Source: JBBRHF01 sp038223055
GTDB lineage: Bacteria > Actinomycetota > Actinomycetes > JACCUZ01
Length of the DNA: 17,713 nucleotides
NCBI GenBank assembly: GCA_038223055.1
Contig: JBBRHF010000078.1
Coordinates: 1-17,713 of the forward strand
Direction of reading: 5' to 3'
Shown piece by piece: positions 7,425 to 13,845 of the stretch. A model generated the notes under the pieces. That model saw only the letters and a list, made by a program, of their open reading frames with translations. It ran no database searches and was not told the origin of the DNA. The position numbers and the translations under genes were made by a program. How positions within the stretch are numbered: position 1 is the first letter of the stretch; each line of letters begins with the position of its first letter.

Positions 7425-8611
7425 GGCAGAACCTTCTCAGCGGGCCGGATGGGGTCAGGTGGCAGTGCGGCGGTGTTGGGTCCGGCCAGCCAGGCCCGGA
7501 CCGGAGCCTGGTCCGCGCCCAGGGTAGGCGGCGCGACGGGGGCACGGGTGAGGTCGGGGGAGTAGGTGATGGGGTGACGGACCAGTGCCGCGCCCCCCGG
7601 CGGTCCTGGCCAGGTGGGGTCCAGGCCGAGCCGTTCGGCCAGCGCGAAGGCGTCGGCGATGTCGCCGACCTTCCCGGCCGGGACGCCCGCGGAGTTGAGC
7701 CGGTCCTCCCAACAGGCCGAGTCGTCCCCGGCCAGCAGCCCTTCGAGGACGACGACGAGCGCCGCGCGGTTGGCGACTCTGCTGCTGTTGCTGCGGAACC
7801 GCTCGTCGCGGGCGAGGTCGGGTCGGCCCAGCTCGGTGGCAAGGCGCGCGAACTGGCCGTCGTTGCCGCAGGCGACCGCGATCAGCCCGTCGCGGCAGCG
7901 CAGTGTTTCGTAGGGCGCGATCGACGGGTGCTGGTTGCCCATCCGCCCGGGTGCCACCCCGGTCTCGAGGAAACCCTGCGCCTGGTTGACCAGCGAGCCC
8001 AGCAGGCTGGAGAGCAGGTTGACCTCGACCCGGCAGCCCCTGCCCGTGCGCTCCCGGTCGGCCAGCGCCGCGAGGATGCCGATGGTGGCGTCCTTGCCGG
8101 TGAGCACGTCGACGACCGCGACGCCTGCCTTGGTCGGGTCGCCGCCCGGGTCGCCGGTGATGCTCATCAGGCCGCCGAGGGCCTGGACGACGAAGTCGTA
8201 GCCCATCCGGTCGGCACCGGCCCCTCGGCCGAAGCCGGTGATGGAGCAGTAGACGACCCTGGGGTTGCCTGCACTGACGTGGTCGTAGCCGAGCCCGTGG
8301 CGATCGAGCCCGCCCGGCTTGAAGTTCTCGACCAGGACGTCGGCGCGCCGGGCCAGCTCCACGGCCGCCTCGCGGTCGTCGGGGTCGAACAGATCGAGGG
8401 TGATGCTGCGCTTGGACCGGTTGACCGACTGGAAGTACGTCGCCGAGTCCCCCGACCAGGGCGGCCCCCAGGCCCGCGTGTCGTCGCCGACCCCGGGCCG
8501 TTCGACCTTGATGACCGTGGCGCCGAGGTCGGCCAGGGTCATCGTGGCCAGGGGGCCGGCCAGCACCCGGCTGAAGTCGGCGACGAGCAGCCCGTCCAGC
8601 GGCTGGCTCAT
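7421..8611 (-). CDS. Family III CoA-transferase (CaiB/BaiF), probably succinyl-CoA:glutarate CoA-transferase
   Basis: The protein has 396 residues. N-terminal marks are PLDGLLVADFSRVLAGP, LADLGATVIKVERP and GDDTRAWGPP, then NRSKRSITLDL and VLVENFKPGGLDRHGLGYD. Asp168 in GVAVVDVLTG is the expected acyl-anhydride-forming residue (Asp169 in formyl-CoA transferase). Family members move CoA between carboxylic acids. The adjacent glutaryl-CoA dehydrogenase makes glutarate the likely acceptor, as in human SUGCT, but the sequence alone does not fix the substrate. The gene starts 19 bp after the aminotransferase stop with only a weak ribosome-binding site. Its last codons lie in the 17-bp tandem repeat. 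Confidence 0.88.
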   Translation of the reverse strand: MSQPLDGLLVADFSRVLAGPLATMTLADLGATVIKVERPGVGDDTRAWGPPWSGDSATYFQSVNRSKRSITLDLFDPDDREAAVELARRADVLVENFKPGGLDRHGLGYDHVSAGNPRVVYCSITGFGRGAGADRMGYDFVVQALGGLMSITGDPGGDPTKAGVAVVDVLTGKDATIGILAALADRERTGRGCRVEVNLLSSLLGSLVNQAQGFLETGVAPGRMGNQHPSIAPYETLRCRDGLIAVACGNDGQFARLATELGRPDLARDERFRSNSSRVANRAALVVVLEGLLAGDDSACWEDRLNSAGVPAGKVGDIADAFALAERLGLDPTWPGPPGGAALVRHPITYSPDLTRAPVAPPTLGADQAPVRAWLAGPNTAALPPDPIRPAEKVLP

Positions 8612-8630
8612 GAACCGTGCGCCCTGCTGC

Positions 8631-10043
8631 TCAACACGCCGCCCGGACGGCCTCGACGAGCACGTCCAGGGCGTCCTCGAGCAGGTCCTGGGGGATGACC
8701 AGCGGAGGCAGCAACCTGATCACGTTGCCGTAGGTGCCGCACACGAGGATGACCACACCCTCGAGGTGGCATCGCGCGGCGACCTCGCGCGCCACCTCCG
8801 GGGCGGGGTCCAGGGTGCCGGGCCGCACGAACTCCAGCGCCAGCATGGCTCCCCGGCCGCGCAGCTCGGCGACAGCGGGGCACTCGGCGACGAGTGGTTC
8901 GAGCCGCCCCCGGACGAGCCGCTCGATCGCCTGCGCGCGGCGCAGCAGCGACCCGTCCGCGAACATCTCGAAGACGCCGAGGGCAGCCGCGCAGGCGAGC
9001 GGGTTGCCGGAGTAGGTGCCGCCGAGCCCGCCTGGCTTTACCGTGTTCATGATCTCGGCCCGCCCGGTGACGGCGGCCAGGGGTAGGCCGCCAGCGAGCG
9101 CCTTGGCGGTGCACAGCAGATCCGGTTCCAGGCCCTCGTGTTCGCTGGCGAACAGGGTGCCGGTGCGCCCGATCCCGGCTTGGACCTCGTCGACGACGAA
9201 GACGATGCCGTGCCGACGGGCGACCTCCTGGACGCCGGGCAGGAAGCCCGGCGCGGGGACGACGAAGCCACCCTCACCCTGCACCGGCTCCACGACGATC
9301 GCGGCGACGGTGTCGGCCCCGACCCGCGCCAGCAGGTCTTCGAGCGCGGCCAGCGCCTCGGCGGCGGCGTGCTCCGGCCCGGTGGGCCAGCGCAGCGGGT
9401 AGGCAAACGGCGCCCGGTGGACGTCGCTGGTGAACGGGCCGAAGCCGGCCTTGTAGGGCACGTCCTTCGCGGTCATCGCCAGCGTGAGCAGGGTGCGCCC
9501 GTGATAGGCGTGGTCGAACACGACCACCCCGGGGCGACCCGTGGCGGCCCGCGCGATCTTCACGGCGTTCTCCACGGCCTCGGCGCCGGTGCTGAACAGC
9601 ACGGTCCGCTTGGCGAACTGGCCCGGGGTCAGGGTGTTAAGCCGCTCGGCGACGTCGAGGTAGCCGTCGTACTCGGTGACCAGGAAGCAGGTGTGGGTGA
9701 ACCGGGCCGCCTGCTCCTGGACCCGGCGCACGACGGCCGGGGCGCTGGCACCGACGCTGGTCACGGCGATGCCCGAGGCGAGGTCGATCAGGTGGTTGCC
9801 GTCGACGTCGACCAGGATCCCGCCGCCGGCCCGGTCCACGAACACCGGCAGGGTGGTGCCGAGCCCGACCGGGAGGACCTGCTCGCGGCGCTGCTGGCGC
9901 TCCCGCGAAAGCGGGCCGGGGACCTCGGTGTGCAGGATCCGGCGCTGCTCGGGCTGGTCGGCGCCTCCGTCGGGCGGATCGGCTAGGGGGGCGGCCGGGG
10001 TCTGGATCTCGGTCTCGGCCTGGTTCTCGAGCACAGTGTCCAT
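8631..10043 (-). CDS. gabT: 4-aminobutyrate / 5-aminovalerate aminotransferase (class III, PLP)
   Basis: The 470-residue protein moves the amino group of an omega-amino acid to 2-oxoglutarate, giving a semialdehyde and glutamate. It follows mycobacterial GabT closely: TEVPGP near 39-44, GTTLPVFVDRAGGGILVDVDGN, GIAVTSVG, FSTGAEAVENAVKIAR, FDHAYHGRT, EPVQGEGGF and DEVQAG. The PLP lysine is Lys314 in CTAKALAGGLP. GABA and 5-aminovalerate enzymes (GabT, DavT) are not easily told apart; the downstream glutaryl-CoA genes favour use of 5-aminovalerate. The N-terminus has about 34 extra Pro/Ala/Glu/Asp-rich residues before the conserved part, so a GTG three codons in is an alternative start. The open frame continues upstream antisense to the regulator gene, but the family match ends here. 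It is the first gene of the block. Confidence 0.92.
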   Translation of the reverse strand: MDTVLENQAETEIQTPAAPLADPPDGGADQPEQRRILHTEVPGPLSRERQQRREQVLPVGLGTTLPVFVDRAGGGILVDVDGNHLIDLASGIAVTSVGASAPAVVRRVQEQAARFTHTCFLVTEYDGYLDVAERLNTLTPGQFAKRTVLFSTGAEAVENAVKIARAATGRPGVVVFDHAYHGRTLLTLAMTAKDVPYKAGFGPFTSDVHRAPFAYPLRWPTGPEHAAAEALAALEDLLARVGADTVAAIVVEPVQGEGGFVVPAPGFLPGVQEVARRHGIVFVVDEVQAGIGRTGTLFASEHEGLEPDLLCTAKALAGGLPLAAVTGRAEIMNTVKPGGLGGTYSGNPLACAAALGVFEMFADGSLLRRAQAIERLVRGRLEPLVAECPAVAELRGRGAMLALEFVRPGTLDPAPEVAREVAARCHLEGVVILVCGTYGNVIRLLPPLVIPQDLLEDALDVLVEAVRAAC

Positions 10044-10211
10044 CGTTTGCGAACCATCCTCAGGGTCCGGCCGAGCAGGACCCCGGCGACCCTTGCAACG
10101 GTAGTTGGTGCCGCAGCCCCAGACTGAGGATGATTCGACCAACCATGTCGTACGTCGGTGCAGGTTGCACTGGCTGAGCATCTCGTTGATCCGGTCGAGG
10201 GGGGGGGTGCG
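10044..10211. promoter_or_regulatory. Divergent control region between gabT and the PucR-family gene
   Basis: This 168-bp gap must hold the promoters of both divergent units. I see no convincing -35/-10 pair for either. It does carry several inverted repeats: CATCCTCAG (10055-10063) with CTGAGGATG (10124-10132); GGGTCC (10063-10068) with GGACCC (10078-10083); and GTGCA-GGT-TGCAC (10158-10170). A TTGCAA lies at 10093-10098. One or more could be binding sites for the divergent regulator. Confidence 0.5.
10063..10083 (-). other. Hairpin in the gabT leader
   Basis: GGGTCC and GGACCC form a perfect 6-bp stem with a 9-nt loop. On the minus strand the hairpin sits immediately before the GAGGA (10061-10057) that would be the gabT ribosome-binding site, 13 nt from the start codon. 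It could affect initiation or mark a regulator site. Confidence 0.35.
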
Positions 10212-11696
10212 GTGCCCACGCTGGGGGAATTGCGTCGGGCGCTCGGCGACGACCTGGCGCCCGTCACCACCCTCGCGACCGACCTGCGGCCCGACCGCGA
10301 GGTCTCCGGCGTCCACATCAGCGAGATGCTCGACCCCACCCCCTACCTCGAGGGCGGCGAGCTGCTGCTGACCGTCGGGATGGCCGTGACCGGCCACAGC
10401 TCCCAGGCCCGGGCCTACGCCACCCGCCTGGCCCGCTTCGGTGTCGCGGGTCTCGGATTCGGCCTCGGACCCGTCCACGACACGGTGCCCGCATCGCTGG
10501 TCCGGGCCTGCGCGACGGCCGGCCTGCCGCTGTTCGTGGTGCCGGCGCCGACCCCGTTCCTCACCGTGGCGCGGACCTACTGGACGCTCGTCGCCACGTC
10601 CGGACAGGAGGAGCTCAGTGCCTCCCTCGGCGCGCAGCGGGACCTGGTCCGCGCGGCGGCCGGCCCGCAACCCGTGCCGGCGCTCGTGCGGACCTTGGCC
10701 GGCGCCGTGCACGGCTGGGCCGCCCAGCTGAGCCCCCACGGCGACGTGCTCGAGGTGTGGCCACGCGCCAGCCGCCGCGTCGCCGGCCACCTGGCCGGGG
10801 AGCTCACCCGGCTCGGTGCCGGCGCGCACTCGTCGGCGAGCCTGCCCATCGGGGACGACGACGTCGTCGTCCAGCCCCTGAGCAGCCGTGGTCGCCTCAC
10901 CGGCTTCATCGCCATGGGCTGCCCACGGCCGATGCGAGCTCCCGACCGGTCGCTCGTGCTGACCGCTTGCGCTTTGCTGGCGTTGCAGACCCACCAGCAC
11001 CGACGGGGCACGGCAGGACCCCGAGCGGCGCGCGACTGCCTGGCCCGGCTCGTCCTCGCCGGCTACCTCGACGCAGCCAGGGCACTGGGTGCGGATCTGG
11101 GGATGCCCCCGCTGAGCGCTCGGGTCCGGCTCGTCGCGTTCTCGGGGCTCGCCGGCGCCACCGCCGACGAGGTCCTCGACGCCATCGACGCGGACCTGCC
11201 GCGAGCTCTCCAGCAGCTGGTCGTCGCGGTCGACGTGGACGAGATCTGGGCGGTCGTCCCCGCAGCCGGGGCGGCGCTGGCCCTGCCCGCGCTGGCCCAG
11301 GTCCGCGAGCAGCGGGCACCGCAGGCCCGGCTGCTCGTCTCGACCGAGCTCGAGGTGGCCGAGATCTCCGCCCATCGGCCGTCGCTCCGTCGCCAATTGC
11401 GGGAGATGGTGCCAGGCTCGGTGCGCGACCTGGCCTGCCCGCCGCAGAAAGCCGGCGCGGGCCGGCCCCTTCTCGATCCGCTGTTCGACTACCGGCGCGG
11501 CGATCTCGTCGGTGCCGTGGTCACCTACCTGCGTCACCGCGGGCGCTGGGAGCCGGCGGCGCAGGAACTGGGCGTGCACCGCAACACGCTGCGCCACCGG
11601 ATCGGGATCGCGATGCGCGTCCTGGACGCCGACCTCGAGGACCCCGACGTCGCAAGCACCACGTGGCTGGCGTTGCGCGATCGCGGCCTCACCTGA
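10212..11696 (+). CDS. PucR-family transcriptional regulator
   Basis: The 494-residue protein has a PucR N-terminal sensor domain (VPTLGELRRALGDDLAPV ... GGELLLTVGMAV ... ACATAGLPLFVVPAPTPFLTVAR). A middle GGDEF-like/CdaR-type region covers roughly residues 290-395. A C-terminal PucR helix-turn-helix follows (VVTYLRHRGRWEPAAQELG, VHRNTLRHRIG). PucR-family proteins commonly activate or repress catabolic operons for nitrogen compounds in response to a small molecule. Being divergent from the gabT block, it is the obvious local regulator (inference). The GTG at 10212 is chosen because a GAGG plus G-run lies just upstream and the conserved domain begins there; a GTG at 10158 is in frame but has no ribosome-binding site. 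A terminator-like hairpin follows the stop. Confidence 0.88.
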   Translation: MPTLGELRRALGDDLAPVTTLATDLRPDREVSGVHISEMLDPTPYLEGGELLLTVGMAVTGHSSQARAYATRLARFGVAGLGFGLGPVHDTVPASLVRACATAGLPLFVVPAPTPFLTVARTYWTLVATSGQEELSASLGAQRDLVRAAAGPQPVPALVRTLAGAVHGWAAQLSPHGDVLEVWPRASRRVAGHLAGELTRLGAGAHSSASLPIGDDDVVVQPLSSRGRLTGFIAMGCPRPMRAPDRSLVLTACALLALQTHQHRRGTAGPRAARDCLARLVLAGYLDAARALGADLGMPPLSARVRLVAFSGLAGATADEVLDAIDADLPRALQQLVVAVDVDEIWAVVPAAGAALALPALAQVREQRAPQARLLVSTELEVAEISAHRPSLRRQLREMVPGSVRDLACPPQKAGAGRPLLDPLFDYRRGDLVGAVVTYLRHRGRWEPAAQELGVHRNTLRHRIGIAMRVLDADLEDPDVASTTWLALRDRGLT

Positions 11697-11698
11697 GC

Positions 11699-11725
11699 GA
11701 TCGGCGCCCTCGTCGGGCGACGATC
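11699..11725 (+). terminator. Terminator-like hairpin after the PucR-family gene
   Basis: Beginning 3 nt after the TGA, GATCG-G-CGCCC pairs with GGGCG-A-CGATC around a TCGTC loop: two 5-bp stems with one G/A mismatch between them. There is no U-tract, as is common for actinobacterial hairpin terminators. It separates the regulator from the C45 hydrolase gene. Confidence 0.6.
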
Positions 11726-11783
11726 GGTGCGGTCGGCAGTTCGGCCAAGACCTGTCGCCCTGCTCCATTGCGTGCATTATTGG

Positions 11784-11804
11784 ATCAGAGCTTGTCAATC
11801 TGAT
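11784..11804. promoter_or_regulatory. Inverted repeat in the AT-richer leader of the C45 hydrolase gene
   Basis: ATCAGA (11784-11789) and TCTGAT (11799-11804) are perfect inverted copies 9 bp apart, 23 bp before the start codon. The surroundings (11771-11822) are clearly AT-richer than the neighbours, as expected of a promoter. TTGGAT or TTGTCA could serve as -35, but no good -10 is visible. This is a candidate operator only. Confidence 0.3.
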
Positions 11805-11826
11805 AGATAGGTGTTTCACTTCTGGC

Positions 11827-13143
11827 ATGTCCTGGAGAGAAATCGTCGTTGATGCCGTCCAGCGGTTCGTGCCCGACTCGGTCCGTGCGGAGGTTCTGGC
11901 CCAGCTGCGTCTTGCCGGATGCGTCGGGGCGTCCCCAGCGCCAGCGCCAGCGCCGCCGTTGCCAGCCGGAACCGCGCGCGTGCGCCGGCTGGAGTTCGAC
12001 GCGGTGGACCTGGTCGAGGACCGAGCCGCGCTGCGGTCGATCTTCACCGCCGGCTGGCCGGCCTGGCGGCGGTGGTGGCTTCGGGCCGGCGATCGGTCCC
12101 GGCCGACCCTCGCGCGATGCCGGGAGGAGATGGCGCGGCACCTGCCGGAGCTGGAACCGGTCTGGGAGCGGCTGGTTTCCGAACTGGCGCCCTCGGATCC
12201 GGTCGCCGCGCGCTTCCTGAGTCAGTTCGACCCGCCCGCGTTCATCAGCGCCTGTTCCCACATCGTCGTCGGCGCCGGGGGCGTCGAGGGCGGTCCGCGC
12301 GGGGCCGGCAACCCGGGACTGATTCGCAACTACGACTTCGACCCGACCCTGTTCGACGGGCTGGTGACAAGGACCCACTTCCTGCGGCGCGTCGTCGGCA
12401 CCAGCGACCAGGTCTGGGGCCTGCTCGACGGGGTCAACGACGCCGGCCTGGCCGCCTCGTTCACCTTCGGCGGGCGCGCGGTGACCGGGCCCGGCTTCGG
12501 CATCCCGCTGGTCATCCGCTACCTGCTGGAGACCTGCGAGACGGTGGCCGAGGCCGTCGTCGTGCTGCGCCGGGTGCCCGTGCACCTGCCCTACAACGTG
12601 ACCGTGCTCGACGCCGGCGGTGACCGGGCCACCGTCTACGTGGGACCGGACCGCTCGGCGTCGGTCACCCGGTCCCCGGTCACCACCAACCACCAGGAGA
12701 CCGTCGACTGGCCCGAGCACAGCACCCGGTTCGGCAGTGAGACCCGACTGGCCACGCTCACCGAACTGGTGCGCCGGCAGGCCGACCCGGACGGTGTCGA
12801 CCGTGCGACCGCGGTGCAGTGCATGCTGACGGCCCCGATGCGTGCCGAGAGCTACGACGAGGGCTTCGGCACCCTCTACACCGCCGTGCTGCTCCCGGGG
12901 GCAGGGACGGTGGAATACCACTGGCCCGGGTCGGTCTGGGCCCTGTCGCTGGACGACTTCCGGGTCGGCCGACACGTCGTCGACGTTCCCGAACGCATGT
13001 CCGGTTCCGCGTCGCACGAGTTGACCCACGCGTGGACGCGCCAGTCGACGTACGCGTGGACGGACGAGTCGACGTACGCCTGGACCGAACGAGGCACCGA
13101 CGCGCGACCCTGGCAGACCCGATGGGCGCCGGCGACCTCGTGA
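11827..13143 (+). CDS. C45-type Ntn hydrolase (acyl-CoA:6-APA acyltransferase-like autoproteolytic amidase)
   Basis: The 438-residue protein matches the C45 peptidase/penicillin acyltransferase-like fold. Cys143 in FISACSHIVV is the predicted nucleophile, exposed by self-cleavage after Ala142, giving an N-terminal chain of about 142 residues and a catalytic chain of about 296. The RNYDFDPTLFDGL motif follows (about 167-179), then GVNDAGLAASFTFGG, ETCETVAEAVVVLRRVPVHLPYNV and VTTNHQ, all typical. Relatives cleave or transfer acyl groups on amides; the substrate here is unknown. Residues 36-47 are an Ala/Pro linker. No signal peptide is visible. The C-terminus ends in three 8-residue repeats. 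The start has only a weak ribosome-binding site (TAGGTG about 11 nt away). Its stop overlaps the next gene in GTGA. Confidence 0.8.
   Translation: MSWREIVVDAVQRFVPDSVRAEVLAQLRLAGCVGASPAPAPAPPLPAGTARVRRLEFDAVDLVEDRAALRSIFTAGWPAWRRWWLRAGDRSRPTLARCREEMARHLPELEPVWERLVSELAPSDPVAARFLSQFDPPAFISACSHIVVGAGGVEGGPRGAGNPGLIRNYDFDPTLFDGLVTRTHFLRRVVGTSDQVWGLLDGVNDAGLAASFTFGGRAVTGPGFGIPLVIRYLLETCETVAEAVVVLRRVPVHLPYNVTVLDAGGDRATVYVGPDRSASVTRSPVTTNHQETVDWPEHSTRFGSETRLATLTELVRRQADPDGVDRATAVQCMLTAPMRAESYDEGFGTLYTAVLLPGAGTVEYHWPGSVWALSLDDFRVGRHVVDVPERMSGSASHELTHAWTRQSTYAWTDESTYAWTERGTDARPWQTRWAPATS
13027..13098 (+). repeat. Three 24-bp repeats encoding the C-terminal tail of the C45 hydrolase
   Basis: Units at 13027-13050, 13051-13074 and 13075-13098 encode HAWTRQST, YAWTDEST and YAWTERGT. 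The first two differ at few bases and the third has diverged more. The repeats are in frame and lie beyond the expected end of the hydrolase fold, within 50 bp of the stop. CGACGTACG recurs inside the units. Confidence 0.9.
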
Positions 13144-13808
13144 CCCGCCGCGAGATCCTGAACGCCGTGGCGGCGGGGACGCTTCCGCCTGCCGAGGCAG
13201 CGGCTCTGCTCTCCCGGCCCGGCGAGCCGGCCGGGGCGCCCGCCCGCCTGCAGCGGCTGTCGGTGCAGTCGGCCTACCGCTATGTCCGGCTGGTCGGTGA
13301 TGAGTCGGTGGACCACGTTGCCGTCGTGTCGGGTCAGCACGGGATCACCCGCCAGGGCGGCGTCCTGCGCTTGACCGACCTGCCCGTCCCCGCCGCGTTG
13401 GCGTTCGCGGCCGCACCGACCGCGGACCTGATGGTGCGGGTCAACCCCCGGCTCGACGTCGAGGTCGACATCATCGGTGGCCGCCTGGTGCTCGAGAACT
13501 TCAGTGCGGATCTCCAGGTCACGGTCAAGGCCGGCAGCGCAACGCTGGTCGGGATCAGCGGGCGGCTGCGGCTGGAGGTGCTCGGCGGCTCGGTCACGGT
13601 GGCCGGGACACCGTCGGCACCATGGCGGATCGACGCGGAGAGCGCGTCGGTCGTCCTGCGGCTGGGCGCCGACGCCGATGCGACCATCACCCCCGCGGGC
13701 CGGCACAGCAACCTCGACGTGCACGGCCAATCAGGTTCGGTGACCTTAGGAAAGGGAACCCATGCGGTCGCCATCGACGTCGCCTTCAGCGACCTCCACG
13801 TCGTGTGA
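13140..13808 (+). CDS. DUF4097-like beta-strand-repeat protein with N-terminal YvlB/SHOCT-like motif
   Basis: The GTG at 13140 overlaps the C45 hydrolase stop as GTGA, giving 222 residues; an in-frame ATG at 13122 would add six. Neither has a clear ribosome-binding site, so translational coupling is likely. The N-terminus holds a two-helix motif (REILNAVAAGTLPPAEAAALL, split over residues 4-24) like the one at the start of YvlB/LiaX-type proteins. From about residue 90 on, the chain is regular short beta strands with Gly and Val (VDIIGGRLVLENFSADLQV, GSATLVGISGRLRLEVLGG, SGSVTLGKGTHAV), as in DUF4097 beta-solenoid domains. No transmembrane segment or signal peptide is seen. Function is unknown; in other bacteria such proteins accompany envelope-stress regulators. 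DUF2089 follows 37 bp downstream. Confidence 0.65.
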   Translation: MTRREILNAVAAGTLPPAEAAALLSRPGEPAGAPARLQRLSVQSAYRYVRLVGDESVDHVAVVSGQHGITRQGGVLRLTDLPVPAALAFAAAPTADLMVRVNPRLDVEVDIIGGRLVLENFSADLQVTVKAGSATLVGISGRLRLEVLGGSVTVAGTPSAPWRIDAESASVVLRLGADADATITPAGRHSNLDVHGQSGSVTLGKGTHAVAIDVAFSDLHVV

Positions 13809-13832
13809 TCGCCCCGTAAGTCTGCATGCCCG

Positions 13833-13838
13833 TATTCT
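13833..13838 (+). promoter_or_regulatory. Possible -10 box for a leaderless DUF2089 transcript
   Basis: TATTCT fits the actinobacterial TAnnnT -10 consensus. A start of transcription 7-8 nt after the box would fall on the A of the ATG at 13846. No clear -35 is present, as is often so for such promoters. Confidence 0.3.
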
Positions 13839-13845
13839 GAAAGCC

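Larger units (their letters stand above)
7387..7437 (-). repeat. Tandem repeat, 3 x 17 bp, each with an SD-like AAGG and an ATGA overlap
   Basis: Plus-strand units are 7387-7403, 7404-7420 and 7421-7437, differing at one to three positions; the first reads TCATGGCAGAACCTTCG. On the coding (minus) strand each copy has AAGG, then about 7 nt, then ATGA. The first ATGA (7424-7421) carries the CoA-transferase stop and the third (7390-7387) carries the start of glutaryl-CoA dehydrogenase. The array is therefore the whole translational junction between the two genes. Confidence 0.95.

Noticed and set aside
7387..7437. CRISPR-like short repeats
   Set aside because: The three units are directly adjacent with no spacers, and each carries start/stop and ribosome-binding signals. 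This is a tandem duplication, not an array.
6230..8698. An open frame of about 822 codons on the plus strand
   Set aside because: It is antisense to glutaryl-CoA dehydrogenase and the CoA-transferase. Its composition is low in hydrophobic order and it has no motif; it is a shadow frame.
10158..10211. Start of the PucR-family gene at the GTG at 10158
   Set aside because: No ribosome-binding site precedes it, it falls within an inverted repeat, and the conserved domain begins at the GTG at 10212. It is kept as an alternative, not the call.
10044..12047. Upstream extension of the gabT frame, which stays open to 12047
   Set aside because: The extra part is antisense to the PucR-family gene and has biased, motif-free sequence. 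The conserved GabT fold begins only after the ATG at 10043.
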